The notes under the pieces were generated by a model. The model saw nothing but the letters and a program-made list of their open reading frames with translations, did no database searches and was not told the DNA's origin. Positions 25,923 through 36,210 of a DNA stretch of 64,000 nucleotides are shown here, one piece after another. Origin of the DNA: Hypericum androsaemum (taxonomy: Eukaryota > Streptophyta > Magnoliopsida > Malpighiales > Hypericaceae); contig OZ023197.1 of the NCBI GenBank assembly GCA_963995505.1, positions 5,426,121-5,490,120 of the forward strand. Direction: 5' to 3'. Within the stretch, counting starts at the first letter, position 1; each line of letters opens with the position of its first letter. The position numbers were made by a program, and so were the translations under genes.

Positions 25923-26684
25923 GACTACCCACATCCATGACTTTCTTTGCACTTGCTCTTACCATGTGGCAAAAAAAATAAAAAAAAAGATAAAAAAAGT
26001 GGGGGCAAAACTCGCCCCCTTGCCCTCGTCCTCGCTCCCTTGCCCTCGTCCTCGCTATTTTTTTTTCTATCTAGTTAGTTACACTTGGTATAATATTATT
26101 CGTATAAATAAAATTTTTGGATATTATTTATGTGGTTAAAAAAATTTAGAATTATATGTGATAAAAAATAATTATTATTTATATAAAATTTTGTATTTTT
26201 CAAATCTCTATAAATAGAGTCCAACATTAACATATTTTCACACACAATCTCAAATTCTCTCTTCTTTTACTATATACTATCTTCTTAATTTGTCTTGTTA
26301 TATTATTTCTATTATGGATCCAAATGGTCCAAATTTTCTAAATTTTCATCCATTTGGATCTTATAATCCTTCATCTTTTCCAACTTTCGAAGATAATCTG
26401 AACTCTCAATCTTTTTTTTTACTTTGGCCAAAACAAATTTCTTGTTATCTTAATTACGGAATACATATTTATGTATATTTAATATAATTTTTATATAAAC
26501 AAAAATGAAAGTAGATAATATGTGGATGAGAGAGAAATTAATTGTTTATTCTGTGACCTAGGCTGGGGCAGGTTGCAGATGTAGGTAGAATAAAGGATAA
26601 TTGGGTTGTGCTGATGTGGATGAGAGAGAAATTAATTATTTATTCCGTGACCTAAGTTGAGGGAAGTCACCAATGTAGATGGTC
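25923..26684 (+). mobile_element. short PIF/Harbinger derivative, 762 bp
   Basis: The terminal inverted repeat GACTACCCACATC...GATGTAGATGGTC is flanked by TTA on both sides (25920-25922, 26685-26687), the PIF/Harbinger target. It contains the first codons of ORF1 (MDPNGPNFLNFHPFGSYNPSSF) behind a TATAAATAG core near 26210. A 60-bp terminal module is duplicated at the right end (about 26527 and 26617). A 19-bp 'ccttgccctcgtcctcgct' unit is repeated near 26020-26056. No transposase is present. Confidence 0.75.
26314..26487 (+). pseudogene. Harbinger ORF1 (MYB/SANT-like) N-terminal fragment
   Basis: It begins MDPNGPNFLNFHPFGSYNPS, closely matching MDPNDHNSPNYNPFRSYNPS of the element at 52868-55730. 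The DNA-binding SANT domain and everything beyond are deleted. Such proteins are often mis-annotated as 'glutathione S-transferase T3-like'. Confidence 0.65.
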
Positions 26685-26687
26685 TTA

Positions 26688-29151
26688 GAGAAAAAGTGAT
26701 AGGAAGAGCCAAAATGGTGCCTCTCCCACGTTCGCACGTGTCACATGGCGCCGAAACTTGCCAGCCCCATCAAAACCTAAGTGCGGTAAAATAGGTTAGC
26801 AAATATAATATTGTTGTCACCTCACATTCAGAAAAATATTGTTATGTTATTAATCTTCATAAATTTATAATGCATTAGTTACTAAACACTATACGTGTCC
26901 CTCAATAACTATGTACTAACTTTTAGTTAAAAGTATCGGATAATTATGTTTATGTATTCTGTCCACATTATTTAGTTGCGTTAAGCATATAATAAAGTTT
27001 TAATACTATTATATAACCTTCACTTTTATATAGGGTTTGAAATCTAGTTCAACTGGCAAAAAAAATCGAGATTAAAATATACGATAAGGTTAAAACAAGA
27101 GCAACAAATTTCGAGTGTAAAAAAAAACAAAGAAGGAATGTTTCTTAAGTCAAAAATTGGTTGAAGTTAGAATTAGTTGTTAATTTGAAGGAAATGGGAC
27201 TGAAAATTAAATATTTGGAAGGGAGCATCAGGAACAATATAAAGACCGGAATTCGATTTTTTTATGTTACTTGGTATTGAGACACATACTAATTATACTA
27301 ATCTAAAATAGAATCGGATAAAATTTTTGAATGCGATAATTTTTCTAGTAATTATTTAACATTGTTATTTCCAAGATTTAGAATTCATATCTCTTAATTA
27401 ACATAACACAATTTTTTTACTAATTAATTAAGTGCTTTTTGATAAGAGGAGAATTAAATGGGTCCCAATCTTTCAGTACTAAAGTGACACAGAACGTGTT
27501 ACTATTGGTTGGGCCAACTAATTAGCCCCCACCAAACAGGCTCCACTCTTACTTGTCGTTAGTTAGGCCTCAACACCCATATTCTCATCCTAATTCCAAC
27601 TTCTTCACCTTCTTTTAACCATAAAATATTATTTTCTTTTAATAACTCCCATAAAGTATTCTTGTAACAACAGATATATATCTGCTTCTCCACATTTCCA
27701 GATGAACAATACCAACAGTTGCTGGTTGATTGGTTATTTAATATTGTTAATTTAGACGGATCAAATAATTGTTTTTCATGTAGAACTAAATAGTCCTCAA
27801 CTCAAACCAATTACTATATATTTTAAATAAACAGATCTTATTTACTCCGAAGAAAATATGCTCATGCAACAGCATCTCAGACATATGCAGCGCCTAACAC
27901 TGAATAGGAATAAGGCCAAAAACAAACACCAATAAGGTTCCAAACAACAAAAATTAATTATAAAAAATTGTATATTTACAGAGAATTATATATTTGTCGT
28001 GCAATTCTCGCGTTCTAATCATTAGCATAATTCCAACTGGACATGAAATAATTGAATAAGTAGATTCGACAACCCCACAACTTTTTTTATAAATAAATAT
28101 TTACGCATAAATAAACTATGTAATTATGTTAATTCTTGTACGTTTTGTACGGGACAAATATTTTCATACAACCCAACAACTTCTGTTTTTTTTAGTGTCT
28201 GATTGGTGCCACCAAATTTCTAGTGAAATGGTAAGGTCGTGAGCAATTAATTATACCAATAAGAATAATTGCATGTGGAGAAAATAAAACAAAGGGAATT
28301 TGTACCAAAGGATAGCACATGAAGAATGTCGGCGCTATTTCACGTTCGTCCTTCTCGTTGATGTCTAATGATTTATTTTTAGTTGACCCATGTATATGAT
28401 TTTTATTCGATTATTATAAAATGCAGAATCGTGTTTATGCGTTCAAAATATATCAGGAATAATGCAAAGTGGTTAGTTTGATCCCGTTCTTAATTAATTA
28501 CGAAGAGAGGTTGTGTTTCGATAAATTAGTTGACCATTGACTGTTTTTTTTAATACCGACCAAGATAATATTTATCTCTATAAGCCACATTTTGGTGAAG
28601 ATCGATGATTGTTTGCTGATAACGTACAATCAAGTGATATATTTTTTAATTTATTATTTACTGTTTTTTATCCATTACATAAATTTAAAAAAACAAGACG
28701 GCCAATATTCGCTACTCCCCACTTATATAACGACTTATGTAATACTGTTCCCTAAGTTGATTGAATTACACCAAAAATATGTACAAAATGTCATATAACT
28801 GCATTTGTTCAATTGAACACATTTAAAAGTGAAGGTGTGTCGTAGAGATGTTAAGTTATTTCTAAGTTAATTATGGGTAGAATTGGAAATAGGAAATATA
28901 AGGGTAATGAGCAATTAAATCTTATTTAACTAGGGTTTTGGTTATCAAATTAGACGTTTCATCATTCACTGTTCTTCCATAATGTGAAAACTAAAACAAC
29001 TCTCTTAGATACAAAATAATTTGAAGGCCGACCCAAGTTATAAAGTCAATTAGAGATTACTCTGTTACTTAGTCAAGCATTTTTAAACATATGGTAATTG
29101 TCTCACTAAACTGTAAAACTAATTCAACAGATTTAGCATGCGCCAAAAAAG
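26688..29151. other. long AT-rich gene-free stretch
   Basis: About 2.4 kb without a credible coding frame, RNA gene or bounded transposon. Only scattered short AT-rich repeats are visible. Confidence 0.5.
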
Positions 29152-29879
29152 TAGGGATGGCAATTGATAGGGTAGGGTAGGGTAGGGTATTGGTAAAACT
29201 TTATCCATATCCTACTTTTTTTAGTTGAACCCATATTCTACTTTCGACTATGCAAATTTTTTATTGTTAGATTCATACCCTACCCTCCTGGAGACCCAGG
29301 GTTTACATGGTCTGCAGGGTCCGGCCCTTTAACGTCCTGCATTTTGAAAATTTTTAATCAAAAGTTAATTTTTATATAAAATTTAAATAAATTCAAGACA
29401 TCTACTATATTACACATCAACATTCAATAGAAAATTGATGAAACATCAAATTTTGTAATTTAATTTCAATAGTACAAGATTTTTCTTTTCGAGTTTGAAG
29501 TATATAAACAATTCAACAAAAAAAATATATAAAATGTCGGCTTCTAGTGATCTATTATTCACGACATCTTCTAAGCTTGTTGCGTAATAACATAATAAAT
29601 ATGTTAAAGTTAATCATACATTATATTATATATATTATCAATACGGTTTAATTGGGATTTAACTAGGGTTTAATTAGGATAGAGTCTAAAATATGGTAAA
29701 AATGTAAGGGTATGGTTCGACCCACAGGGTCTTACTATGGATTCATACCCTACCCTAGACCCTACTTCTAAACATGGACTCATACCCTACCCTAGATCCA
29801 GTCAAAGTCAACATACCATAAATTCATAGGGTAAGGATAGGATTCGACCCTTAAGATATGGGTATTTCTGCCATCCCTA
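29152..29879 (-). mobile_element. non-autonomous hAT element, 728 bp, copy 2
   Basis: The ends are TAGGGATGGCAATTG and CTGCCATCCCTA. It aligns along its length, in reverse orientation, with 6489-7209, including the central 'aaattcaagacatctac...cacatcaacattcaatag'. The flanking A-rich 8-mers do not form a clear duplication. It is non-coding. Confidence 0.7.
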
Positions 29880-29980
29880 AAAAAATTGACAATCGGAAAG
29901 AAAAAAAAAGCCCCTTGTACGATATCGTCAAATTAAAACTTGTAATAGTGATAATATGCTTACTTGGTTTAACCAATTAG

Positions 29981-30140
29981 GATCCGACTCAATGGGCCGG
30001 ACTAATCCAATTTCGAGCTAGGTAGAACTTTAGAAAGTGATAAAACTCTCCCAACAAGTATTTAACATTGTTTCGTTTCCAATGACTCGAACCCGAGAAC
30101 TGATTAAGGTAGAACAACTCCCTTGACAATCGATCTAAAT
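29981..30140 (-). repeat. SINE-like dispersed repeat, family copy 2
   Basis: On the minus strand it reads 'agggagttgttctacctta...cgggttcgagtc', which contains a good tRNA B box (GGTTCGAGTC), and then 'gttaaatacttgttgggagagtttt' and 'ggattagtc'. This is the best-preserved member of the family seen also at 4480. Confidence 0.5.
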
Positions 30141-30720
30141 TCCGTAATAATATTATGCTTACTTAACCACAAAACAAACAAATAAATAACGAGCATGGAA
30201 ATGAGGAGTCCGAACTGCAGGTATAATATTCCGTATAATTTTTTTTGGGTGAGATAATATTCCGTATAATTAATGCTTCTGCTGCGTCACTCTTACCCCT
30301 CAAAAAAAATGAAGGGACGAGAATATTTGTTAGCAATGAAGGATGACATTAGTGTAGACGGAGTATATCACTTGGGCGGCTCCAGCATTGATATATAGTT
30401 CCAGGACCGACCATGATCGGCCATGCCCGACATGAAATCAAACATGATAAAGCTAAAGTACGATCCACGAGTAAGTCGGCCAATGTACACTTATATCAAA
30501 CTCGGAAAGAAATTATTCTAACTGAATTATATTTCAAGTTTGATTCTTTAGAATGCATCAAGTGTTAAATATTAGTTTGAAGAATTTTATCACATTCGAA
30601 AATAATATTTGACTTGAGCTTGACTCGAACTTAAATTATTCAGCCTTGTGATTATTCGAATTTTAAATGATGTAAAAAAATCCATGAGCAAGTCAAATTC
30701 AACTCTGCGAACGAACCTAG
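30141..30720. other. intergenic DNA, nothing recognised
   Basis: No supported feature. Confidence 0.5.
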
Positions 30721-30954
30721 AAGACCTGGCCATGAATTGAATCCAATTCGTGATTCGATTCAATTTGTAAAAAATTCGATTCGATTCGACAATAATTTGA
30801 TTCGTCGAAAAATTCGATTCGAATTCTTCATGATAAGAATTGAATACGGTTCAAGTTTTTTGTAATTCGTCAAACCGGCAAATTCAATTCAAATTCGTTT
30901 TGAGAATTCGATTCGTATCAAATTTGAATTCGATTCGAATTCAAAAGTTGGGGG

Positions 30955-31040
30955 GCGGGAATTAAAAAAAAGGGGGGGTGGGTGGGGGCGGGAATTAAAA
31001 AAAAGGGGGGGGAGGGGTGGGTGGGGGGGGGGGGGGGGGC
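30955..31040 (+). repeat. poly-G / G-rich low-complexity tract
   Basis: Two units of 'gggcgggaattaaaaaaaagggggg' are followed by GGGTGGGTGG and a run of about 17 G. It could form G-quadruplexes. The run length may be unreliable in assembly. Confidence 0.8.
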
Positions 31041-31269
31041 GATTTGAATTTTAGGGGCAAATTACCATTTTTTTTACCGTTTTAATCCCCAGGTTACCGT
31101 TTTTTTTACTTTTGGTACTTTTTAAATTTTTTTTTTATAAATTCAGAATTTCTTCCCAACTCTATAAATATCACCTCTTATTCTTCAAATTTTACACATT
31201 TCAATCTCAATTCTCTACTTCTCTTATTGAAAATTTGAGCTATATAAATTCTCCCTCAAGTTTACTAAT

Positions 31270-31770
31270 TTGAGCTACTTCTCTTATTGTGATATATGGA
31301 GTGATCATTGGCAAACACATTCATATTTTGGTGTTACATGTCATTGGATTGATAATGAATGGAATATACAAAAAAGAATAATTGCATATAGAGTTTTTGA
31401 TGATAGTCATAGTGAGAATAATTGTTATAAAATATTGCATACTATTTTACAAGAATATAATCTAGTTCAAAAAATATTTTTAATTTTTCTAGATAATGCA
31501 AGTTCTAATAATGTTATGGTTAAAGATTTAGAAATTTTTTGTACACGATTCGGAAGAAAAAATTTTCATATTAGATGTGCATGTCATATATTTAATCTTT
31601 GTACCCAAGATGGAATTAAAGCTTTAGACTCTACATTAGGACCAATTAAACAAACACTTAATTTATTATGGGCTCGCCCAAAATTGCTAAAAGATTGTAA
31701 AATTTTTTGCAAATTAAACAACATGAAACCAAAACGTTTTCCACAAGATGTTCAACATCGTTGGAATTAA
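31270..31770 (+). pseudogene. hAT transposase fragment (RICESLEEPER/BED-finger type)
   Basis: The 166-codon frame matches the catalytic core of plant hAT transposases: 'DIWSDHWQTHSYFGVTCHWID', 'KRIIAYRVFDDSHSENN', 'FLDNASSNN' and 'FHIRCACHIFNLCTQDG'. The BED zinc finger upstream and the C-terminal hATC dimerisation domain are both absent. The frame runs straight into the repeat-rich right end and stops. Confidence 0.75.
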
Positions 31771-31955
31771 TTTGAATTCGAATTCGATTCTAATTCGATT
31801 CTAATTCAAAAATTCATAATTCGTATTCGATTCGTCTTGTAAAAAATTGAATACGGTTTAATGTTTTGATAAATTTGAATTCGAATAAATTCGATTCGAA
31901 TTCATCCAAATTCGATTCGAATTCGTCCAAATTCGAACCGTGGTCAGCCTGGACT

Positions 31956-32724
31956 TGACTATCTCATGTCGCAACATTCTACTCCCATAGCCAAAGTTAA
32001 TGTATCACCAACGTCAATTTTCTAATATACTATCCACATCAATGTCAATTTTCTGGGTGTAATAATCTAAGAGACATAATCTACCAAACGATGCAACACT
32101 ATTTCATGAAAGTCTTTCATGAAATGACATCATTCATGCACTCTTCTCGTCTCTTTTTTTCTCTTATATTATAAGTGCACTCTTCTCGTCTCTTCCATAC
32201 CTTTTCAATTTAATTTTTTCAGCCTTTTGTATTGTTTGGTTTATGAACTTTTGGTAATAAACTTCCTTAAAATTTGCAACGCCTTATGCCATTATGAATT
32301 TATTTTTTTATATAAGTAAAGTTTTTATTAATAATTGGAAAAAAACTGCTAGTACAAGCACACGCAGTATCAATACGCCTTGATTATCACGGTTACAAAT
32401 TTGACTCCAAAATAAAGAACTGTGTTGGTTACATAGGTCTAACGTAATATTAGACCAAATTAATCACTCCGGAATTATACCCAAAAAAATAATTAACCAC
32501 TCCGGGATGTGAAAGTGGTTTATGAATTAGTAACTTTCATTAAAATGATTCAAATACATGAACCTTGGCATTTGAGGCCTCGCTCAAGAGTGGAGTGGAA
32601 CTTCATAATTAGATTAAAAGAGTAAAAAAATCTACATACAAAATCAATAAAGCACTTGCTTCATGGTAGAGTTGTAATAACTTAATTAAGAAGTTTTGAG
32701 TTGAGTTTTTGGAAACACACCAGT
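31956..32724. other. intergenic DNA, nothing recognised
   Basis: A 20-base 'gcactcttctcgtctctt' motif is repeated near 32138 and 32176. Otherwise no features were seen. Confidence 0.5.
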
Positions 32725-32729
32725 ATACT

Positions 32730-32983
32730 TGTAACGCCCCGTGATTTGACCAACTGTCTCCACAGACCAACACATGTCTTTTCCAGCATGCTTTGTCCTC
32801 ACTCGCATGCATCCCAGAAAACTTTCCAGGAGGTCACCCATCCTGATCCTACTCCCGGCCAAACGCGTTTAACCTTGGAGTTCTCTCAGGATGTGTGTCG
32901 GAAAAGAAGGTGCACCTTGTTGGTATGGATAGTACCAATCAAATCACTTAAGCATTTCAGACAGAACAGATCGAGGTATCACA
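32730..32983 (-). mobile_element. Cassandra solo LTR, 254 bp
   Basis: TGTAACGCCCCGTG...GGTATCACA is flanked by an identical 5-bp duplication, atact (32725-32729, 32984-32988). Positions 32827-32884 are a complement of the 3' half of 5S rRNA ('ccaggaggtcacccatcctg...ggagttct'), the hallmark of Cassandra TRIM elements. On the minus strand the LTR starts TGTGATACC and the 5S block is sense. No internal region or second LTR remains. Confidence 0.9.
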
Positions 32984-33217
32984 ATACTATTAAGTACTTA
33001 ATTGTTGGGAGAGCTCTATCACCTATCAAAAGTCCTATTCAACCCGAGTCTCCATTTGTCTTCCAAGTGGGTGTACAAATAATAAGTGCTATCAATAAAA
33101 AAAATCTAGCTATATATAAAATATAGGGTTATTTTCAAAAAGAATTCTGAGGTGTACTGTAAATTGTAGATTATGGACAGCTTTTGAATAGGCTCACTCA
33201 TTGGAACAAAAAAATAA

Positions 33218-34273
33218 GGGAAAAGTCCACTTTAGTATCTTGCGGTATCGCCCAAAATCACTTTAGTATCCTGTGGTAAAAAACCGACCAATCGAGTCAT
33301 ACTTATTCCAATTAACATCCGAAATGGCCTCGGGCAGCTGCCCGGAGCTGTCCGGACCCGCCCGAACCCTGCCCGGGCTACGTGGCCAGCCACGTCACCA
33401 AAACTTGATGACGTGGCACCACGTCACCTCTTCTTCTTCTTCTTCTTCTCCTTATTGGAGAACCCGGGTCCAAAAGCACGCAAAGCAGCTCAAATATGAC
33501 GTGAATAGCAAGCAATTCAAGGACGCCATGCGATACCTATGGATGCCTAGGCTCATGAAGAGGATCCAAGCAGCCGCCGGCACCTCTACCGCTCCACCAA
33601 CCGCCGCCCCCAAATGTGTTGCCAATGCCAGTAATCACCACGACCTAACCGACAACAACAACAACATCACCAATGTGGGACATGTTATAGGCTCTAGCTA
33701 CACGCCGGAGAACTCGAGCACGTCGGACTCGTTCGGGACTCCGATTTCGGACCTGACCACCGAATACTACAACATGCCGGTGAATCACCAGAACAATCCT
33801 CCTCCGATTGATCACTATTTCCCGGGTGGCCAAGTGGGCTACTCCGACTCCATAACTAGTCCGACGAGCTATTTCGGTCACGGGCTAGATTTTCAAACCA
33901 TGGATCAGAACAATAACCGACCGTGGCTGGACGGCGGTGACACGCTAGACAGTTTTTGGAATGCCGATGATATTTGGTTGTTACAGCATCAACTCAGCCA
34001 CAACAACATGTGAAATCGGAGGAGGAGGAGGAGGAGAAGGAGAAGAAGAAGAAGAAGAAGAAGAAGAAGAAGAAGAAGAAGAAGAAGAAGAAGAGGTGAC
34101 GTGGCGCCACGTAGCCCGGGCAGGGTTCGGGCGGCTCCGGGCAGCTCCGGGCAGCTGCCCGAGGCCCTTTTGATGTTAATTGGAATAAGTATGACTCGAT
34201 TGGTCGGTTTTTTACCACAGGGTACTAAAGTGATTTTGGGCGATACCACAGGGTACTAAAGTAGACTTTTCCC
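33218..34273 (+). mobile_element. Mutator-like foldback element carrying a MYB gene fragment
   Basis: Long inverted arms of about 200 bp start GGGAAAAGTCCACTTTAGTA on the left and end in its diverged complement. Exact 9-bp duplications aaaaaataa flank it (33209-33217, 34274-34282). The arms contain 'ggcagctgcccg' and 'cgtggccagccacgtcacc', and end inward in complementary (TCT)n and (AGA)n runs. Between these runs sits the 3' part of a MYB gene. The same arm family is at 52974-53660 and, diverged, at 62482-63647. Confidence 0.85.
33324..34013 (+). pseudogene. chimeric open frame: foldback arm fused to C-terminal part of an R2R3-MYB
   Basis: The MYB-derived part begins at 33453 within the end of the R3 repeat (YWRTRVQKHAKQLKYDVNSK) and continues with QFKDAMRYLWMPRLMKRIQ. 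That pair is typical of the MYB2/MYB62/MYB78/MYB108-like group of stress and hormone regulators. It then runs through an Asn/Ser-rich tail to a natural-looking end (SFWNADDIWLLQHQLSHNNM, stop). R2 and almost all of R3 are missing, so it cannot bind DNA as a MYB. The frame is open from an ATG in the left arm across the (TCT)n run into the MYB part: 229 codons, with no stop or shift in about 187 MYB codons. That suggests recent capture or, less likely, use. It is annotated as a gene fragment, not a working factor. Confidence 0.7.
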
Positions 34274-34282
34274 AAAAAATAA

Positions 34283-36210
34283 AGAACAGCAAGAATGAAT
34301 GGCTCTCGGATCAACAGAAAATTTCCCTTAAAAAACAGAACAAGCAAAAGGGTACAAGCTATAAAGTAAAAGTTGTGGAAGGAGACTAGAAGGAAGAAGA
34401 ATTCCTTCTTTACCGGATTCCTACTTTGTAGCGAGAGGCTAGAGAACGTACAAGCTATTCCAAAATGGCATTTTCACAAGGATTAAAGGACCTATCTCGT
34501 CCCACTCTACAAGGCCACCAGACCGAAGCATGTCTATGTCAAGGTATGTATAGACCATGACATAATTAAGATTGTTGAGAGAAACGTTATTTTATAGAGG
34601 TGCGACAATATTCGACTCTGAAATTTATCAATTGTTTATAAATATAGTAGCGGATATCAAAACTATAGCCGTTACTAGAGTGTGACATTGCTTCCTCGTT
34701 ATGCTAAATTATTCCACATCTATAAAAATTATGATAAATTATTCTTTGGAGACCAATGAGTGTTTGGGACCACTTTGAAAATTGTATATGGACAATAAAT
34801 TTACGGTGGTCCTGCTCGGTTATATCAAATGGAACTCTAGTCTCTAGGTTTTGTCCAAATAACTCTCATCTACTATGTTTGGCTTCACAAGTCGGATAAC
34901 GTACATGCAAATATTGCTTCATTTTGAGGTGGTCCTGCTTTGTGATAGGCTAATGCCTATCAATTCCATGTGGAGAGAAATTTGACGGAACGTGCAATGT
35001 TTTAGCTGTGGTATCTATTAACCAACGGATATTTAGATTAACTAGTAAAAAAATTTAACTAGTTCAATCAAATAAAACTCAAATTTAAATTAATCAGTTC
35101 AATGATACTTGATGAAGATACAAGTGCTATAAATTAGAATAGGTTTGGTGGGAAGATACAAGTATAAAACTTGAGGAAAATATTTAATGCTCTACTAAAC
35201 AAATGGGTAACCATGATTCTTACAATAATACTTGAGAATAAATTTGATACTCTACTTTTGCTATAAAAAAACAATACTCTGCTAAAATAGCAAGTTGGGA
35301 AATTTGATTTTTGGGTTTGATACTGCTAACACCCACACTAATCTAGGTCTAAGTGGAATAAAATTTTTAAAACGTCGAGAAAATAGATTAGTTGAAGAGT
35401 TGACAAAAGTCTATTAGCTCCGAGCATTGAAACAAATGAAGTTATAGAAGAGAAGCAGCTTCTAGGCCTCCCATAAAAAACAGCCTTCCAAGGCTTGAAG
35501 ATACATCATCTACGTAAAGAAGCAAAACCAGATGAACGAACCTATTAAACATACTTTCAAAAGAAGAAATTATAAAGATAATTCAGAAATTGACAGGAAC
35601 CAAATTCTGAGGAAAATGATCATACGAGGACTATGGCTTCCCTGGACGTACAATGAGCAGCATCACATATGAACATTAAGCTTCTCATCTATAACTATCA
35701 AACGTACACTTGATAACTATGAAATAACTCATTGATGATCTTTAGCCCTCCGGCAAGTAATTAGCGAGGAAGATTAAGCAACTAATTGGCTGCTTATCTT
35801 CTCTCGTAAAACTCCTGAGCAGTGCTTAAACATATTTCAACAATCTCATGGTTGCATATTCTCATTCAACTGGTTAGTTCATTATCAGGGTTTTAGCCAA
35901 CAGCCAAGACATCAATAGAAAAGACAACTTCCACGCAGTTCTTAATAAACTTCACCTAACTGCTTTAATGTGCAAAGAGACCACTACTCATGGAACAACC
36001 ATCATCACTGCTCTAGCTGAGTAGTACTTCTATACAGGATACAAATACATGAAACCCAAACACGAAATTGTCGATACTGTTAATATACAACAGTGCACAT
36101 CAGCACAGGTCAACCCAAAGGCTATCGGTGGTGCTTGCTAATAGTAAGGGAGCGGAGAAATACTGACCATCTGTGTGAGCATGTCCTTTACAAGAACCGA
36201 GTTTCGAATA
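34283..36210. other. intergenic DNA and probable 3' flank of DCP2
   Basis: No coding frame is supported. The last 700 bases (about 35500-36210) are more mixed in composition and may include the DCP2 3' untranslated region. Confidence 0.45.

Larger units (their letters stand above)
30721..31955 (+). mobile_element. decayed hAT transposon with attcgaatt-rich ends
   Basis: Both ends are dense arrays of overlapping GAATTCGAATT-like palindromes. The outer tips 'agacctggccatgaattga' and 'tcgaaccgtggtcagcctgga' are imperfect inverted repeats of hAT type. A transposase fragment lies between them. No clear 8-bp duplication was found, so the outer limits are approximate. Confidence 0.6.

Noticed and set aside
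33989..34249. Leu-rich and Glu-rich frames
   Set aside because: They are products of the (AGA)n/(TCT)n run at the inner end of the foldback arm.
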